Positions 7,903-16,727 of a DNA stretch of 64,000 nucleotides are shown one piece after another. Below the pieces are notes generated by a model, which saw only the letters and a list, made by a program, of their open reading frames with translations, made no database searches and was not told the DNA's origin. The stretch lies in NCBI GenBank assembly GCA_900540545.1, contig UQGJ01000001.1, positions 124,001 through 188,000 on the forward strand, given 5' to 3'. Each line of letters starts with the position of its first letter. Position 1 is the stretch's first letter. A program made the translations under genes and the position numbers. The stretch is from an uncultured Eubacteriales bacterium. GTDB lineage: Bacteria; Bacillota; Clostridia; Oscillospirales; Oscillospiraceae.

Positions 7903-8306
7903 GACTGGACACCCCCCATGGACTCCGGGTTCTCTTCGAGCCAGGCTTTGACGCGGGGCCGGTCCTCCTCGTGGAACAGGTCGACCATCGCGTCGCACAT
8001 GGTCTTGCCAGCGGGCAGCGCCAGATCACCGCAGCGCCAGGTTTGGAAGGTCTGGCCGCGGACCGCCTCCAATGCGGTCTCCAGCGAAGTGCCGTTCCCG
8101 ACGCGCAGACCGCCGCACAGCAGTCCGCCGCAGACGTCGCACTCACCGATCAGGCAGAGCAGCCAGGCGCCGCGCTCCAGCGTATCGTAGCTGAGTTCGT
8201 ACCGGAGCGGCCTCATGTGGTCCTTGAAATACATGAGATTCTCCGCGACACCGACGCCTCTGATACACTTGCACATCTGGTCCTGACAGCGTTTACAGTC
8301 CCTCAT
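7899..8306 (-). CDS. Cys-rich small protein with zinc-knuckle-like start (135 aa)
   Basis: ATG 8306 follows AAGGAGG, so the shorter reading is chosen over an upstream ATG at 8327. It begins MRDCKRCQDQMCKCIRG, with four closely spaced cysteines, and continues with CLIGECDVCGGLLCGG. Two metal-binding clusters are plausible. It overlaps the next gene by four bases. Confidence 0.6.
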   Translation of the reverse strand: MRDCKRCQDQMCKCIRGVGVAENLMYFKDHMRPLRYELSYDTLERGAWLLCLIGECDVCGGLLCGGLRVGNGTSLETALEAVRGQTFQTWRCGDLALPAGKTMCDAMVDLFHEEDRPRVKAWLEENPESMGGVQS

Positions 8307-8323
8307 AATTGATTCCTCCTTCA

Positions 8324-9562
8324 TCATGCCGCCTTGGGCGCGGAGCCCTTGGCAGACTTGCTGCGCGGTTTCTTCGCCGCCGTTTGGGCCTGCTGAGGCC
8401 GGACGGGCGGCTGGAAGTAGCGGGCCTGCTGGTCCCGGACAATGAGGTCGCCCCGGGCGGAGAACTCCAGGATGACGTCGCCGGAGAACTGTCCCATCCC
8501 AGAGGTGAGCAGGCCGTGATGGTAGTAAAAGGGCTCGTTCGGCAGCGGCAGGGGCGGAGCGTCCGCCCGCTTGTCCTCCACGGCCACGACGGTGGCCTTG
8601 ACGTCAGCCCCATTCTGGAACCAGGAGTGGGCCATGGCGACCTGCTCTTCCACCGTCATATCGCCCTCCGGGGGCGGGGCGGCGTTGCTGCACTCCAGAG
8701 CCAGCCTGTCCTGATGGATGGTGAGCGCCACGGGGGCGCCGGCGGAGGCCACGATACAGGCGCTCTCCACGGCCCGGCAGAATTCCGGGGCCTTGACGAG
8801 GGCGCGGTAGACGGGCAGTACGCTGGAAAACACCGCGTTGGCGTCCAGGTAGCCGCCCTCGATACGCCGGGAGGAGAACAGCACGGTCTCGTTGGTGAAT
8901 ACCACGCTTTTGTCCGTCAATCCCATCCGGTAGGCGCTCTCGTCGTCGGAGAGCCTGGCCAGCACCTTGAGGGCCCGGGCCGGCATGAGGAAACTGACGT
9001 CGCCCATGCACTCCTTGTCGCCAAACGCCTGCACGAGCTGAACGCCGTTGCAGGCGGTGGCCATCAGGCCCGTCCGGCTCAGGGTGATATAGACGCCCTT
9101 CAGCATGGCCTTGGCCTTCTCGCCGGAGCTGGCGGCAAAGGCGGTCCTCCGGGCCAGGGTGGGGATACCTGTCACGGTCACCATGTCCAGCGGCATGGGG
9201 AGCTGCGGCATATTGTAGTTCCTGCCGGGCAGTACGCCGATATGAAACTCCGCGTGTCCGCTCTTGATGTGCAGCCGATGGTCGGCCTTCTCCGTCTCCA
9301 GCAGGACCTCTTTTTCGGGCAGCTTGGAGATGATCTCGGGGAAAAGCTGGGTGTCCACGATCATGGAGCCGCCTTCCGTCACGTTCGCGGCGCCGGTGGC
9401 GCGGATGGCGATCTCGAAGTTGGTGGCGGTCAGGGTGACCGCCTTTTCTCCGGCGGCGAAGTGGATGCCGGAGACCTCCGGGAGATTGGCGATGTCGGGC
9501 GCGGCATAGGCCGCCTGTTTGGTGAGCGCGAGCAGCGCGTCGCGCTGCATGGTCAGGTTCAT
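8324..9562 (-). CDS. dnaN: DNA polymerase III beta sliding clamp, element-encoded paralogue
   Basis: The 412-aa protein starts at ATG 9562 (MNLTMQRDALLALTKQAAYA) after AAAGGAGG. Domain-1 signatures are present: EVSGIHFAAGEKAVTLTATN, then FEIAIRATG, then GGSMIVDTQLFPEIISKLP. The later LLPVYRALVKAPEF-type region and GDVILEFSARGDL also fit. Chromosomal clamps are near 370 aa. The extra length is a basic Ala/Lys/Ser tail (KKPRSKSAKGSAPKAA) and small insertions. Clamps tether DNA polymerase to DNA, so an element-specific clamp may favour its own replication or post-transfer synthesis. It lies between a helicase gene and small orphans. Confidence 0.88.
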   Translation of the reverse strand: MNLTMQRDALLALTKQAAYAAPDIANLPEVSGIHFAAGEKAVTLTATNFEIAIRATGAANVTEGGSMIVDTQLFPEIISKLPEKEVLLETEKADHRLHIKSGHAEFHIGVLPGRNYNMPQLPMPLDMVTVTGIPTLARRTAFAASSGEKAKAMLKGVYITLSRTGLMATACNGVQLVQAFGDKECMGDVSFLMPARALKVLARLSDDESAYRMGLTDKSVVFTNETVLFSSRRIEGGYLDANAVFSSVLPVYRALVKAPEFCRAVESACIVASAGAPVALTIHQDRLALECSNAAPPPEGDMTVEEQVAMAHSWFQNGADVKATVVAVEDKRADAPPLPLPNEPFYYHHGLLTSGMGQFSGDVILEFSARGDLIVRDQQARYFQPPVRPQQAQTAAKKPRSKSAKGSAPKAA

Positions 9563-9576
9563 AGAGAGCCCTCCTT

Positions 9577-12500
9577 TTACGCCGGGATACTGAATAGGTC
9601 TACCTGGCCGTCCAGCATACCGGGGTCGTGCTTCTTTTTCGGTTTCTTGATGGTTGTGAGGTTGCGGTTCACGGACCACTCGGCCAAGGTCTGTCCCAGC
9701 TCATAGGCCTCCTTGGGCTTTTGGAACACGGTGGCGGGCGGGAGGGTGGCGGGCTCGTTCTTCTCCGCCGGACCCTTTTCGCCGTTGGGCTGGGCAGGCT
9801 TGAGGAACGCCATCCGCTGGAAGGCGGTATTGATGTCCTCCACGCTGTCCTTGATCCCCAGAGCCAGCTCCTTCGCCATCAGGGTGGACATATCCTCGCA
9901 TTCGCTCATGGCGGCGAGGCCCTCGTCGGTGAAGCAGTTGCCCTCCACGACCCCAGCCACGGCCAGCTTCGAGGCCATGAGCTTCATGGCCTTGTGCTGC
10001 ATGGTGGAGATGTAATAGAGCATATATACCTCGACCCTGGGCGCGGTCTGGTTGATCCGCCAGGACCGCCGGGACGCCTGCCGGAGGGTGAAGAGCTTGT
10101 AGCCGGTGTCGTAGAAGATGAGAGTGGTGAACGCGTTGAGATCGAGGCCGGTCTCCACCAAGCTGGGGTTCGTGATGAGGACCTGGAGGCCGCTGGCAAG
10201 ATGGTCCTCCACCCATTTCTCACGCAGGAGCGGCTTGACCTTGGGATGGAGGATGTCTGTTCGGAACCCCTCTTTTTGCAGCAGTTCCTTCAGTTTTTTC
10301 TGGGTGTCCAGCCTGGTCCAGTTGGTGTAGATCATCACCCTTTCTCCGGCGGCTGCCTTTCGGCGCACGATCTCCAGGACCTTTTCCTCCTTGGGGCGTA
10401 AGGCGTCGTAGCTGGATGTGTCCCGCGGGGTGACGATGGTTCCGCCGTCGTAGGGGTCAACGACGGGCGGGTGCCCATAGGGCTGATCCGGATAGGCGAC
10501 GAGCAGGTTCATGTAGGCGGACAGAATCTTCTGCGCCGTTTTCGGGTGTGTTTTCATGAAGTCCTTCAGTGTCCGCTCCAGATTTTGATACTCCTTCTCC
10601 ACCTCGGACGGGACCTTCAGCGGGACGGGCAGCTCCACATACTCCGGCAGGTCCTTGCCCATATCGGACAGGGATAAAAAAGAGGCGTATTCAAGCAAAA
10701 ACCTTGAATACACCATGGGGGAGACACCCGGCAGCAGCCGGGTCTTAGTTTTGTGGATGGACGATCTGCGGTTGGAATGGTAGTCCGCATCATCTATCTC
10801 GTAGACTTCCTGGATCACCCCGTACTCCTTGTTGAAGTCGTTGGGGACGGCATAGTCACGGCCATCCTTCTTCATCAGGGGGGCGCAGAGGCGGAAGAGC
10901 AGATAGAAGATACCGGAGCTGTAACCGTTAATGAGGGTGGCCGTCATGCCTACCACTTTCCGCGCGGCCTGGACAAGGTCGTTCATGGCGTCGCCCTGGC
11001 CGCTGTTGAGCGCGTACTGGTGCAGCTCGTCGATGATGAGGCCGTCGACCAGGCCCTTGCAGTGGTTCTTGATGTAGGAACTCAAGGGGTAGGCCCTCCG
11101 GGCGCCCGCAGTCGGGTAGTACCCGTCCGGGTCATCGGCGATCTTACGGAGTTTGTCTTTGGTGACGGCGTTCGGCACCTTGTCAAAATGTTCCGCCGCC
11201 ATGTGCCGGTGGATGAATCCATACTCACCCAGCTTGATCCACTCACCCGTGGTCCGGTCCGGATTGATGGCGGTCCAGAGCGGAGCGCCGCAGGAGGCGC
11301 ACTTATGGTTTTTCCTGTTTTCCCTCTTAAAATAGAACTGGTCTGCATTGACAAAGTAGCCTTCCATGTTCATCATGACCGGCTCCCCGCAGTCAGGGCA
11401 TACGAAGCCATTTTTCCGCCAGTCCCAGGTCACGGCCGGCTGGCGCATGTAGCCGTCCCGGGCGCGCTCCTTGTTGATGACCACGTAGCAGGACCGGTCG
11501 CCCTGTTCGTAGAGCTGGCGCACCCACTCAAACTCCGTGATGCTGTTGACCGACCGGGCGAAGGTGTCCGGCAGGGATTCCTCGATCTCACGCACCCATT
11601 TGTCCCGCATATGGCTGGGGCACAGAATGACGTTGAAGGTCTTGCCCCGGCCGCGCCGGTCCTGGTTGGCTTTCAGCCCCCACAGGGCGGCCATGGCGGT
11701 CAGGCCGATCTTTGTTTTTCCCGAGCCGCATTCCGCCACAATGAGTCCAACCTTCTGCCGGTCCAACTGCCGCTTGATGGATTCCGCGACGGCGAGCTGG
11801 GCGTCATAGAGGCTGTACCCCGCCTTCTCTGTAATGCTCTTGTTGATGGCGAGAATCTCCGGTGAGAGCGGTTCCGTGGCCGGATCGAACAAAGGGACGA
11901 ACATGTTCTTGATCCGGTCGGCGAGCGCGGCGCCAAAGGTGTTGAGATACTGCGTGACGGTGTACACCTTGTCCAGGGCCGATGGCCCGGGCGTACTGCC
12001 TGGAATGACGATGTCGCCGGACTTCAAGCCGTCCTCCACCACGGAGGCGATGTTCTCGTCCTGATTGGTGCAGCGCAGCCGCCAGACGTCGAAGGGTGGG
12101 GCGTTGGAGCAGACCGTCAGGCGTTGGAGGTCGCCGCGCTGTTCCAGCTCGCTCAGGATATAGTCCTGGAACTCCGGGATGAGGGGCACCGCCGTTTTCT
12201 GGTCCACCGCGTCGAACAGGGCGCGCCGGTCGCCGGGCGTACAGAAGAGATAGGCATTTCTGGGCGGGAGGTCCGTGGGGATGCCTCCATCCTCGTTTTC
12301 CTCCTCCACCGCAGCCTCTTTTTCCGCTTCGGTCTCCTCGTTGCCTTCCGGCTTATCGGCCTGGAACTCGTTTTCGTCGGTCAGGACGATTGCGGCCTCG
12401 GCGTAGATACCGTTGTGGCTGAGCTGCCGCCGGTACCGTTTGGGGAGCGCGCTCAGGGTCGCCAGGGTCCCGTCCGGCATTTCGGCGGTCAGAGTGCCGC

Positions 12501-12678
12501 CGCCGTAGATGGCGTCAGCCATGCCGTGGACTGCCTCAGGGTATCCGCCGAAACGGGCGGCGCAGATGGTCTTTCTCCCGCCGTCTTCTTCGTAGGCCAC
12601 TGTGTCCGCGTAGTTGGTCAGGCGGATCTTGCCCTCCGAGCCGTAGTACGTGAGTGGGATCAGATTGGATTGGTTCAT
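9577..12678 (-). CDS. SF2 DEAD/DEAH-type helicase with inserted zinc ribbon
   Basis: The 1033-aa protein has Walker A AECGSGKTK near residue 316, motif II DELH at about 550-553, motif III TAT at about 579, and motif VI QASRRSWRINQ in the C-terminal RecA-like domain. Between motifs I and II are two CxxC pairs (CPDCGEP near 427 and CASCGAP near 460), a zinc-ribbon insertion. An acidic linker covers about residues 105-130. The family is Snf2/DEAD-like helicases of mobile elements and phages. The start at 12678 lies after AAAGGAG. It heads the operon that includes dnaN and ssb, and is preceded by a structured leader. Confidence 0.88.
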   Translation of the reverse strand: MNQSNLIPLTYYGSEGKIRLTNYADTVAYEEDGGRKTICAARFGGYPEAVHGMADAIYGGGTLTAEMPDGTLATLSALPKRYRRQLSHNGIYAEAAIVLTDENEFQADKPEGNEETEAEKEAAVEEENEDGGIPTDLPPRNAYLFCTPGDRRALFDAVDQKTAVPLIPEFQDYILSELEQRGDLQRLTVCSNAPPFDVWRLRCTNQDENIASVVEDGLKSGDIVIPGSTPGPSALDKVYTVTQYLNTFGAALADRIKNMFVPLFDPATEPLSPEILAINKSITEKAGYSLYDAQLAVAESIKRQLDRQKVGLIVAECGSGKTKIGLTAMAALWGLKANQDRRGRGKTFNVILCPSHMRDKWVREIEESLPDTFARSVNSITEFEWVRQLYEQGDRSCYVVINKERARDGYMRQPAVTWDWRKNGFVCPDCGEPVMMNMEGYFVNADQFYFKRENRKNHKCASCGAPLWTAINPDRTTGEWIKLGEYGFIHRHMAAEHFDKVPNAVTKDKLRKIADDPDGYYPTAGARRAYPLSSYIKNHCKGLVDGLIIDELHQYALNSGQGDAMNDLVQAARKVVGMTATLINGYSSGIFYLLFRLCAPLMKKDGRDYAVPNDFNKEYGVIQEVYEIDDADYHSNRRSSIHKTKTRLLPGVSPMVYSRFLLEYASFLSLSDMGKDLPEYVELPVPLKVPSEVEKEYQNLERTLKDFMKTHPKTAQKILSAYMNLLVAYPDQPYGHPPVVDPYDGGTIVTPRDTSSYDALRPKEEKVLEIVRRKAAAGERVMIYTNWTRLDTQKKLKELLQKEGFRTDILHPKVKPLLREKWVEDHLASGLQVLITNPSLVETGLDLNAFTTLIFYDTGYKLFTLRQASRRSWRINQTAPRVEVYMLYYISTMQHKAMKLMASKLAVAGVVEGNCFTDEGLAAMSECEDMSTLMAKELALGIKDSVEDINTAFQRMAFLKPAQPNGEKGPAEKNEPATLPPATVFQKPKEAYELGQTLAEWSVNRNLTTIKKPKKKHDPGMLDGQVDLFSIPA

Positions 12679-12713
12679 TCATACCTGTGCTCCTTTCTAA
12701 AATGGGGTTAGAC

Positions 12714-12762
12714 GCGAAAAACCCCGCAACTGTCCACGCAGGGACAATTACGGGGTTTTCGC
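12714..12762 (-). terminator. Intrinsic terminator-like hairpin in leader of helicase operon
   Basis: On the minus strand an arm CCCCGTAATTGTCC pairs with GGACAGTTGCGGGG, followed by TTTTT, and the flanks GCGAAAA/TTTTCGC extend the stem. It sits 36-84 bases upstream of the helicase start, so it could stop transcripts from upstream or act as an attenuator of the helicase operon. Confidence 0.7.
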
Positions 12763-12775
12763 GCCGCTCTTGACT

Positions 12776-12855
12776 GTAACCGGATCGTAGGTGTCGCCGG
12801 GGCGCACTCGCCCCTGGGATGTCCTTGTACCACTGCACTACCTTTGACCAGTTAC
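12776..12855 (-). promoter_or_regulatory. Structured leader RNA candidate upstream of helicase operon
   Basis: On the minus strand GTAACTGG (12855-12848) can pair with CCGGTTAC (12783-12776), allowing one G-U pair. They enclose a stable GGGGCG-AGTG-CGCCCC hairpin (12814-12799). The terminator-like hairpin follows at once. This order, paired aptamer-like domain then terminator, is that of a cis-regulatory leader. No known riboswitch class is recognised. The rest of the 350-base gap holds the plus-strand promoter. Confidence 0.45.
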
Positions 12856-12932
12856 ACCTTGAGCTTACCACCGTTCCGCCCTCACCGCCAGTTGCAATTT
12901 CTGCGTAGGGATGTAAAAGGCATTCTGCTGCC

Positions 12933-12961
12933 TTGCCATACCAGTGCTGATGCGCTATAAT
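12933..12961 (+). promoter_or_regulatory. Sigma-A promoter of the AT-rich gene
   Basis: TTGCCA (12933-12938) and TATAAT (12956-12961) are separated by 17 bases. The predicted start is near 12968, leaving a 5' untranslated region of about 60 bases before the ATG at 13029. Confidence 0.75.
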
Positions 12962-13028
12962 GCAAGTAAAAGTGCCCAATTTTCGCAGCAAAATACAAAC
13001 TTCGTGGTTTCAGTAATGGAGGACGCAT

Positions 13029-14504
13029 ATGATGATAAGTTTATTGTCAGATGTCCTTGGTCAATATGATTTTGCATCTCATTATCTCATTAATTGTGAC
13101 ATGAATTCTGAATCAGGGGCGCAAACAATTTTACATGAAGCTTATCATATGATCTTTACGCTACAATCGTCATATGGATATTTTCTTCATATGCACACCA
13201 GAATATCTGTTATTGATAACCGTTTTTCATATATAAATGAAATACTTCTAAAACACAGTGTAAAAGTTCAAGAATGTGCATGTACTTTTTTTGAAATTCT
13301 CTTTATTATTAAAACTAAATCATATGAAAGTGCAATGACGTTTATTAAAGATTTAAGGGCCAACAATAGAGAATATTATAACTATGTTAAGCCACTATTG
13401 CCACTTTTGGACTTCTTGAAAATTGAAAAAGATGTTCCTTCTAATGAGCATATTAAGTTACCCATAGACCTAATAAATGAGTTAGTTATCGGACTTGTGT
13501 TAATTTCACTCAATGTTGATTTAACAAAGATAAATTCGGAGATTTATCGTTCTCAAAAAAAGTTGAAGGTATTTTTATCGTCTAATGGTGCTTCAGAAGA
13601 ATTTATACCTAATAGAATTTTCAAAAACTTGGTTCACGCTTTAATATCTGACTTACAAGAGAATAAAAGTATTGATAATATATTACATCAAATTGAGGAT
13701 AAATTACCACAAAAAGACCGTAGTACTATGTCCTTAATGAAGGATAAAAATATACAATTAATTCAAAATATCTATGGTGATTCAAAATCTAAAGAAGTAA
13801 TTATTGATAGTTTAAGTATGTCCGCAGTTAAAGAAGTGGACAGTATTGATATATTAGGGAGCGGTATTCCAACTAGCAGCAATAAAATTTATCCAGGAGA
13901 ATTGGTAGATGAAATAGAGATTATCAAATTTTCACAAAATGTAGTTGGAGCTTTACTGGTCTTTGGAACTGTGCAAACTTTACTAGCGAAACCTACCAGA
14001 CAATACTTTATCCAGCCGGATTTAGATTCAATTCGTGAAATCAATGAGCAATACATTGCAACATTTCTTGATTTAGAAAATCACAAACACCATCTTACGT
14101 TATGCAATCAAACAAGCCTCAATGAAATATGCACTAAGGCGAAGTGCCCAATAATTATAAATTACAAGGCATATGATTTAGTAAAATCAATTATAAAATC
14201 TGATATTCCGTTTTACATATATTGTGATAGGTCCTATAATAACGCAGTTGGAATTATTGAAAAATATGTAAACAAAAAGGCTGCCTTAATTTCCTTTAAT
14301 CAAGGCGGCGTTGCAGATTTATTGGTTTTAGTAATAGAGTTAAATACAGACGAGTATTTTTTCCTTCCGATGGTTGACATTGCAAAGATAAATTTATTTC
14401 GGGATATAAAAAGCGGAAAGCTCCAGATTGATCTTTCTCTAGAGATAGATGAGGAGTTGCTATTAGAATTTGAAATAATTATAAACTGTATTTTCTACTA
14501 CTAA
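13029..14504 (+). CDS. AT-rich orphan protein with HExxH-like motif, putative metallopeptidase-like
   Basis: This 491-aa gene is on the opposite strand to its neighbours, has very low GC (near 30% by eye against over 60% around it), and has its own promoter, so it was probably acquired separately. The start follows TGGAGGA. Residues 36-40 are HEAYH, within TILHEAYHMIFTLQSSYGYF. About 45 residues on comes VQECACTFFEIL, a possible further ligand region. This resembles the HEYxHxxQ...S..YG pattern of uncharacterised zinc-peptidase-like proteins, recalled from memory. The remaining 400 residues are helical and unrecognised, without a signal peptide or clear membrane segments. A cytoplasmic defence, toxin or exclusion function is possible but unproven. 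Confidence 0.85.
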   Translation: MMISLLSDVLGQYDFASHYLINCDMNSESGAQTILHEAYHMIFTLQSSYGYFLHMHTRISVIDNRFSYINEILLKHSVKVQECACTFFEILFIIKTKSYESAMTFIKDLRANNREYYNYVKPLLPLLDFLKIEKDVPSNEHIKLPIDLINELVIGLVLISLNVDLTKINSEIYRSQKKLKVFLSSNGASEEFIPNRIFKNLVHALISDLQENKSIDNILHQIEDKLPQKDRSTMSLMKDKNIQLIQNIYGDSKSKEVIIDSLSMSAVKEVDSIDILGSGIPTSSNKIYPGELVDEIEIIKFSQNVVGALLVFGTVQTLLAKPTRQYFIQPDLDSIREINEQYIATFLDLENHKHHLTLCNQTSLNEICTKAKCPIIINYKAYDLVKSIIKSDIPFYIYCDRSYNNAVGIIEKYVNKKAALISFNQGGVADLLVLVIELNTDEYFFLPMVDIAKINLFRDIKSGKLQIDLSLEIDEELLLEFEIIINCIFYY

Positions 14505-14533
14505 TTAAACAAAAAAGTACGGTGCAAGATAAC

Positions 14534-14568
14534 GAAGAAGGGGGCGGCCCGCAGGTCGCCCCCTTCTT
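14534..14568. terminator. Bidirectional terminator between convergent genes
   Basis: GAAGAAGGGGGCG pairs with CGCCCCCTTCTTT around a nine-base loop. The stem is flanked by A-rich sequence on one side and T-rich on the other, so it can end the AT-rich plus gene and the minus S1-like gene, whose stop codon it abuts. Confidence 0.85.
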
Positions 14569-16122
14569 TCACCACTTTTTCAAAATCCGGCCCCGGACCA
14601 GCTCGCGTTCCTGGTCGTAGCCGTCCACCACCATGATGACCTGATCGCCCAGCTGGAAGTCGTCGTCGGTGAGCTGGGACGTGTACCGGCACCGGCAGGT
14701 GGTCTCGTCCGGCAGCACACAGTAGATGCCGCCCTTGTACTTGTTGCTGATGACCGCCGTGCGGCGGCTGTTGATGGGGTGGCGGATCTCCGCCCCACGG
14801 AACGGCGACGGCTTGGCCTCCTTGATGGAGATCATCGGCCCCTTTTCCTTGTCGAAGCCCAGAATCTTGCAGCGCATCTTTTCACCGGGCCGGTAGCGCT
14901 CCCGCAGGTCTGGCACGTAGGCGTAGGTGAGGTCGGAGGCCCGCAGATCGACGTCGTACCCGCCGCACTCCACCAGGCACCGGGTCGGCCCGACGGAGAG
15001 AAGCCGGCAGGTGTTGATCTCACCCTTGGGGTGGCCCTGGGGCGACGTGCCGAAGAACCAACGCCTGGCGGACAGGGCCATGCGGCGGGAGGCGATGGCG
15101 CACTCACCCCGGCGGTCCACGTTCAAAATCACGTAGTCCAGCTCGCAGCCCTCCATGTTCTTCAGAATGTAGTTGGGCTGCTCCTCGCCTGGCATCCACA
15201 TCTCCGTCTCGGGGATCAGGACCTTGACGCGGTAGTTGATGATGACCAGGCTGCGCAGGTGTTTCTCCACATTCTTGCCGCTGGCATCCTGGACGGTGAA
15301 GGTGTTCTCGTCCATGCCGACCACCCGGCCGGTCAAGACGGACTTGGAGGTGTACGAGGCGTAGATGGATTCCCACTCCTGCCGCTCCTCCGGGCTCAGG
15401 TCCCGGTCCAACTCCCGGGTGTCCAGGTCGCGGAACCCGCGCTTGGCCTGTTCGGCCGCCGTCTCCGCCTTTTGAGGCACCGTTTTCTTCACGGCGGCGG
15501 CTTTCTTGGCCGGGGCGGTTTTCTTGGCCTTGGGGGCGGCGGCTCTGTCCTTGGCGCCTGCCTTGCGGTCCACGCCAGGGTCCATGTAGTAGGGCCGGAC
15601 CAGCGAGCCCTCCGCCTTTCCGTCGGGTCCATCTTCGTCATCCGCGGCCTCGGCTGCGGCGTCCAATGCGTCCGGGGCCGGGGTGTCCTGGGGGCCGCCA
15701 TCCTCGGGCGCCCCGTCCTCCGCAGGAAGCGGTTCGTGGGCGGCAGGCTCTTCTTGGGCGGTGGGCTCCTCCTCGGCTGTGGCGGGCTCCGGCGTAAGCG
15801 CAGGCGGGCCGTTCTCCTGTGTCCCGGCGGCGTCCGCCTCAGTCCCGTCCGTTTGGGGCTCCTCAGCGGCGGTGCCCGGCGCCTCAGCCTCCGTGGGCTC
15901 GTCCACCGCTGCGGGGGCCTCTTCGCCCGGTTCCGCAGCGGGAAGGCCATCCGGCGGCCCCGCCGCAGGGAGCTCACCGCCGTCGCCGGGCGCGTCCGGC
16001 ACGTTCCCATCAGCGGGGAGAGCGCCGGAGAGCGTCTGCTCCTCCTCCGGCGCAGGCGCAGCGTCCTTCTGCACGGTCTTCTCGGCGGGGACGGCTTCTT
16101 CTTTCTTTTTTCTGCTGGGCAT
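14569..16122 (-). CDS. S1-like OB-fold RNA-binding protein with long acidic Pro/Ala-rich N-terminus
   Basis: Of 517 residues, about 1-165 are a low-complexity acidic tract rich in Ala, Pro and Glu, followed by a basic Lys/Ala stretch (AAPKAKKTAPAKKAAAVKK). The last 280 residues contain two or three S1/OB-like modules: TGRVVGMDENTFTVQDASGK, a middle unit reading GEINTCRLLSVGPTRCLVEC with GEKMRCKILGFDKEKGPMIS, and a final GGIYCVLPDETTCRCRYTSQ. Proteins of this type recur beside conjugation genes of Firmicute elements and are annotated as S1-like. The basic region probably binds nucleic acid. The start follows GAAAGGAGTG. Confidence 0.65.
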   Translation of the reverse strand: MPSRKKKEEAVPAEKTVQKDAAPAPEEEQTLSGALPADGNVPDAPGDGGELPAAGPPDGLPAAEPGEEAPAAVDEPTEAEAPGTAAEEPQTDGTEADAAGTQENGPPALTPEPATAEEEPTAQEEPAAHEPLPAEDGAPEDGGPQDTPAPDALDAAAEAADDEDGPDGKAEGSLVRPYYMDPGVDRKAGAKDRAAAPKAKKTAPAKKAAAVKKTVPQKAETAAEQAKRGFRDLDTRELDRDLSPEERQEWESIYASYTSKSVLTGRVVGMDENTFTVQDASGKNVEKHLRSLVIINYRVKVLIPETEMWMPGEEQPNYILKNMEGCELDYVILNVDRRGECAIASRRMALSARRWFFGTSPQGHPKGEINTCRLLSVGPTRCLVECGGYDVDLRASDLTYAYVPDLRERYRPGEKMRCKILGFDKEKGPMISIKEAKPSPFRGAEIRHPINSRRTAVISNKYKGGIYCVLPDETTCRCRYTSQLTDDDFQLGDQVIMVVDGYDQERELVRGRILKKW

Positions 16123-16169
16123 AAGTTGGTCACTCCTTTCAGTTGTGGGGAACGGTTGGCACTCTGGGG

Positions 16170-16727
16170 TCAGGGGGCCTCACCCCCTTTGTAATAGCGG
16201 TACCGGGCGGGCCCGCCGCTCTCTGGCACCGCGAAGTAGCAGGGGTACTTCGGATGAAGCAGGTCCCGCTGTCCGCCGTAGGCCAGCAGGAGGATGACGG
16301 TGCGGTCTACGCCCTCCGGGGGCCGCTCCAGGAGAAAGTCGGTATGGGCCTCGCCGCCGGGCGGGACCGGAAGGACAGCCATACTGGCCACCTCGCCGTC
16401 CCGCTGGGCTAGGAAGCACAGCTTGTACGGCGGCCGGTCTGCCGCCAGGTCCAAGAGCCCGCCGCCGGCCAAATCCTGCATGACGTCCACCGCCGCCAGC
16501 ATCCAGACGTCCGGCTCCTTGCCGCGCAGGTCTGGCCTGGAGTAGAGGCCTTTCCCGTGGTCCGCCGCTTTCCCGATGTAGCACAGCTGCCGGAGGGACG
16601 CGGCCACCAGCTCCGGCGTCTTTCGCTCGTCACCCGGGCGGAGGAAGCGGTAGGCCTGACGGCCGTAGAGCCAGCCGGTCTTCTTCATGAGCGCTAGGAG
16701 TTTCTCCTGGTCATGGGTCAGGTACAA
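16170..16727 (-). CDS. Hypothetical protein with winged-helix-like N-terminus (185 aa)
   Basis: The best start is TTG 16727 (reading YLTHDQEKLLALMKKTGWLY), after AAGGGGGCG and overlapping the end of the RepA-like gene by 17 bases. The N-terminal 60 residues alternate short helices in the manner of a winged helix, with LVAASLRQLCYIGKAADHGK as the second half. Similar proteins occur with RepA in such elements; I think the family is DUF5697 but cannot confirm it. The C-terminal part is beta-rich. Confidence 0.6.
   Translation of the reverse strand: MYLTHDQEKLLALMKKTGWLYGRQAYRFLRPGDERKTPELVAASLRQLCYIGKAADHGKGLYSRPDLRGKEPDVWMLAAVDVMQDLAGGGLLDLAADRPPYKLCFLAQRDGEVASMAVLPVPPGGEAHTDFLLERPPEGVDRTVILLLAYGGQRDLLHPKYPCYFAVPESGGPARYRYYKGGEAP

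Noticed and set aside
12536..12991. Minus-strand open frame running from the leader region into the helicase gene in another frame
   Set aside because: It crosses the hairpins and overlaps the helicase start, and lacks a good Shine-Dalgarno. The region is better explained as structured leader RNA.
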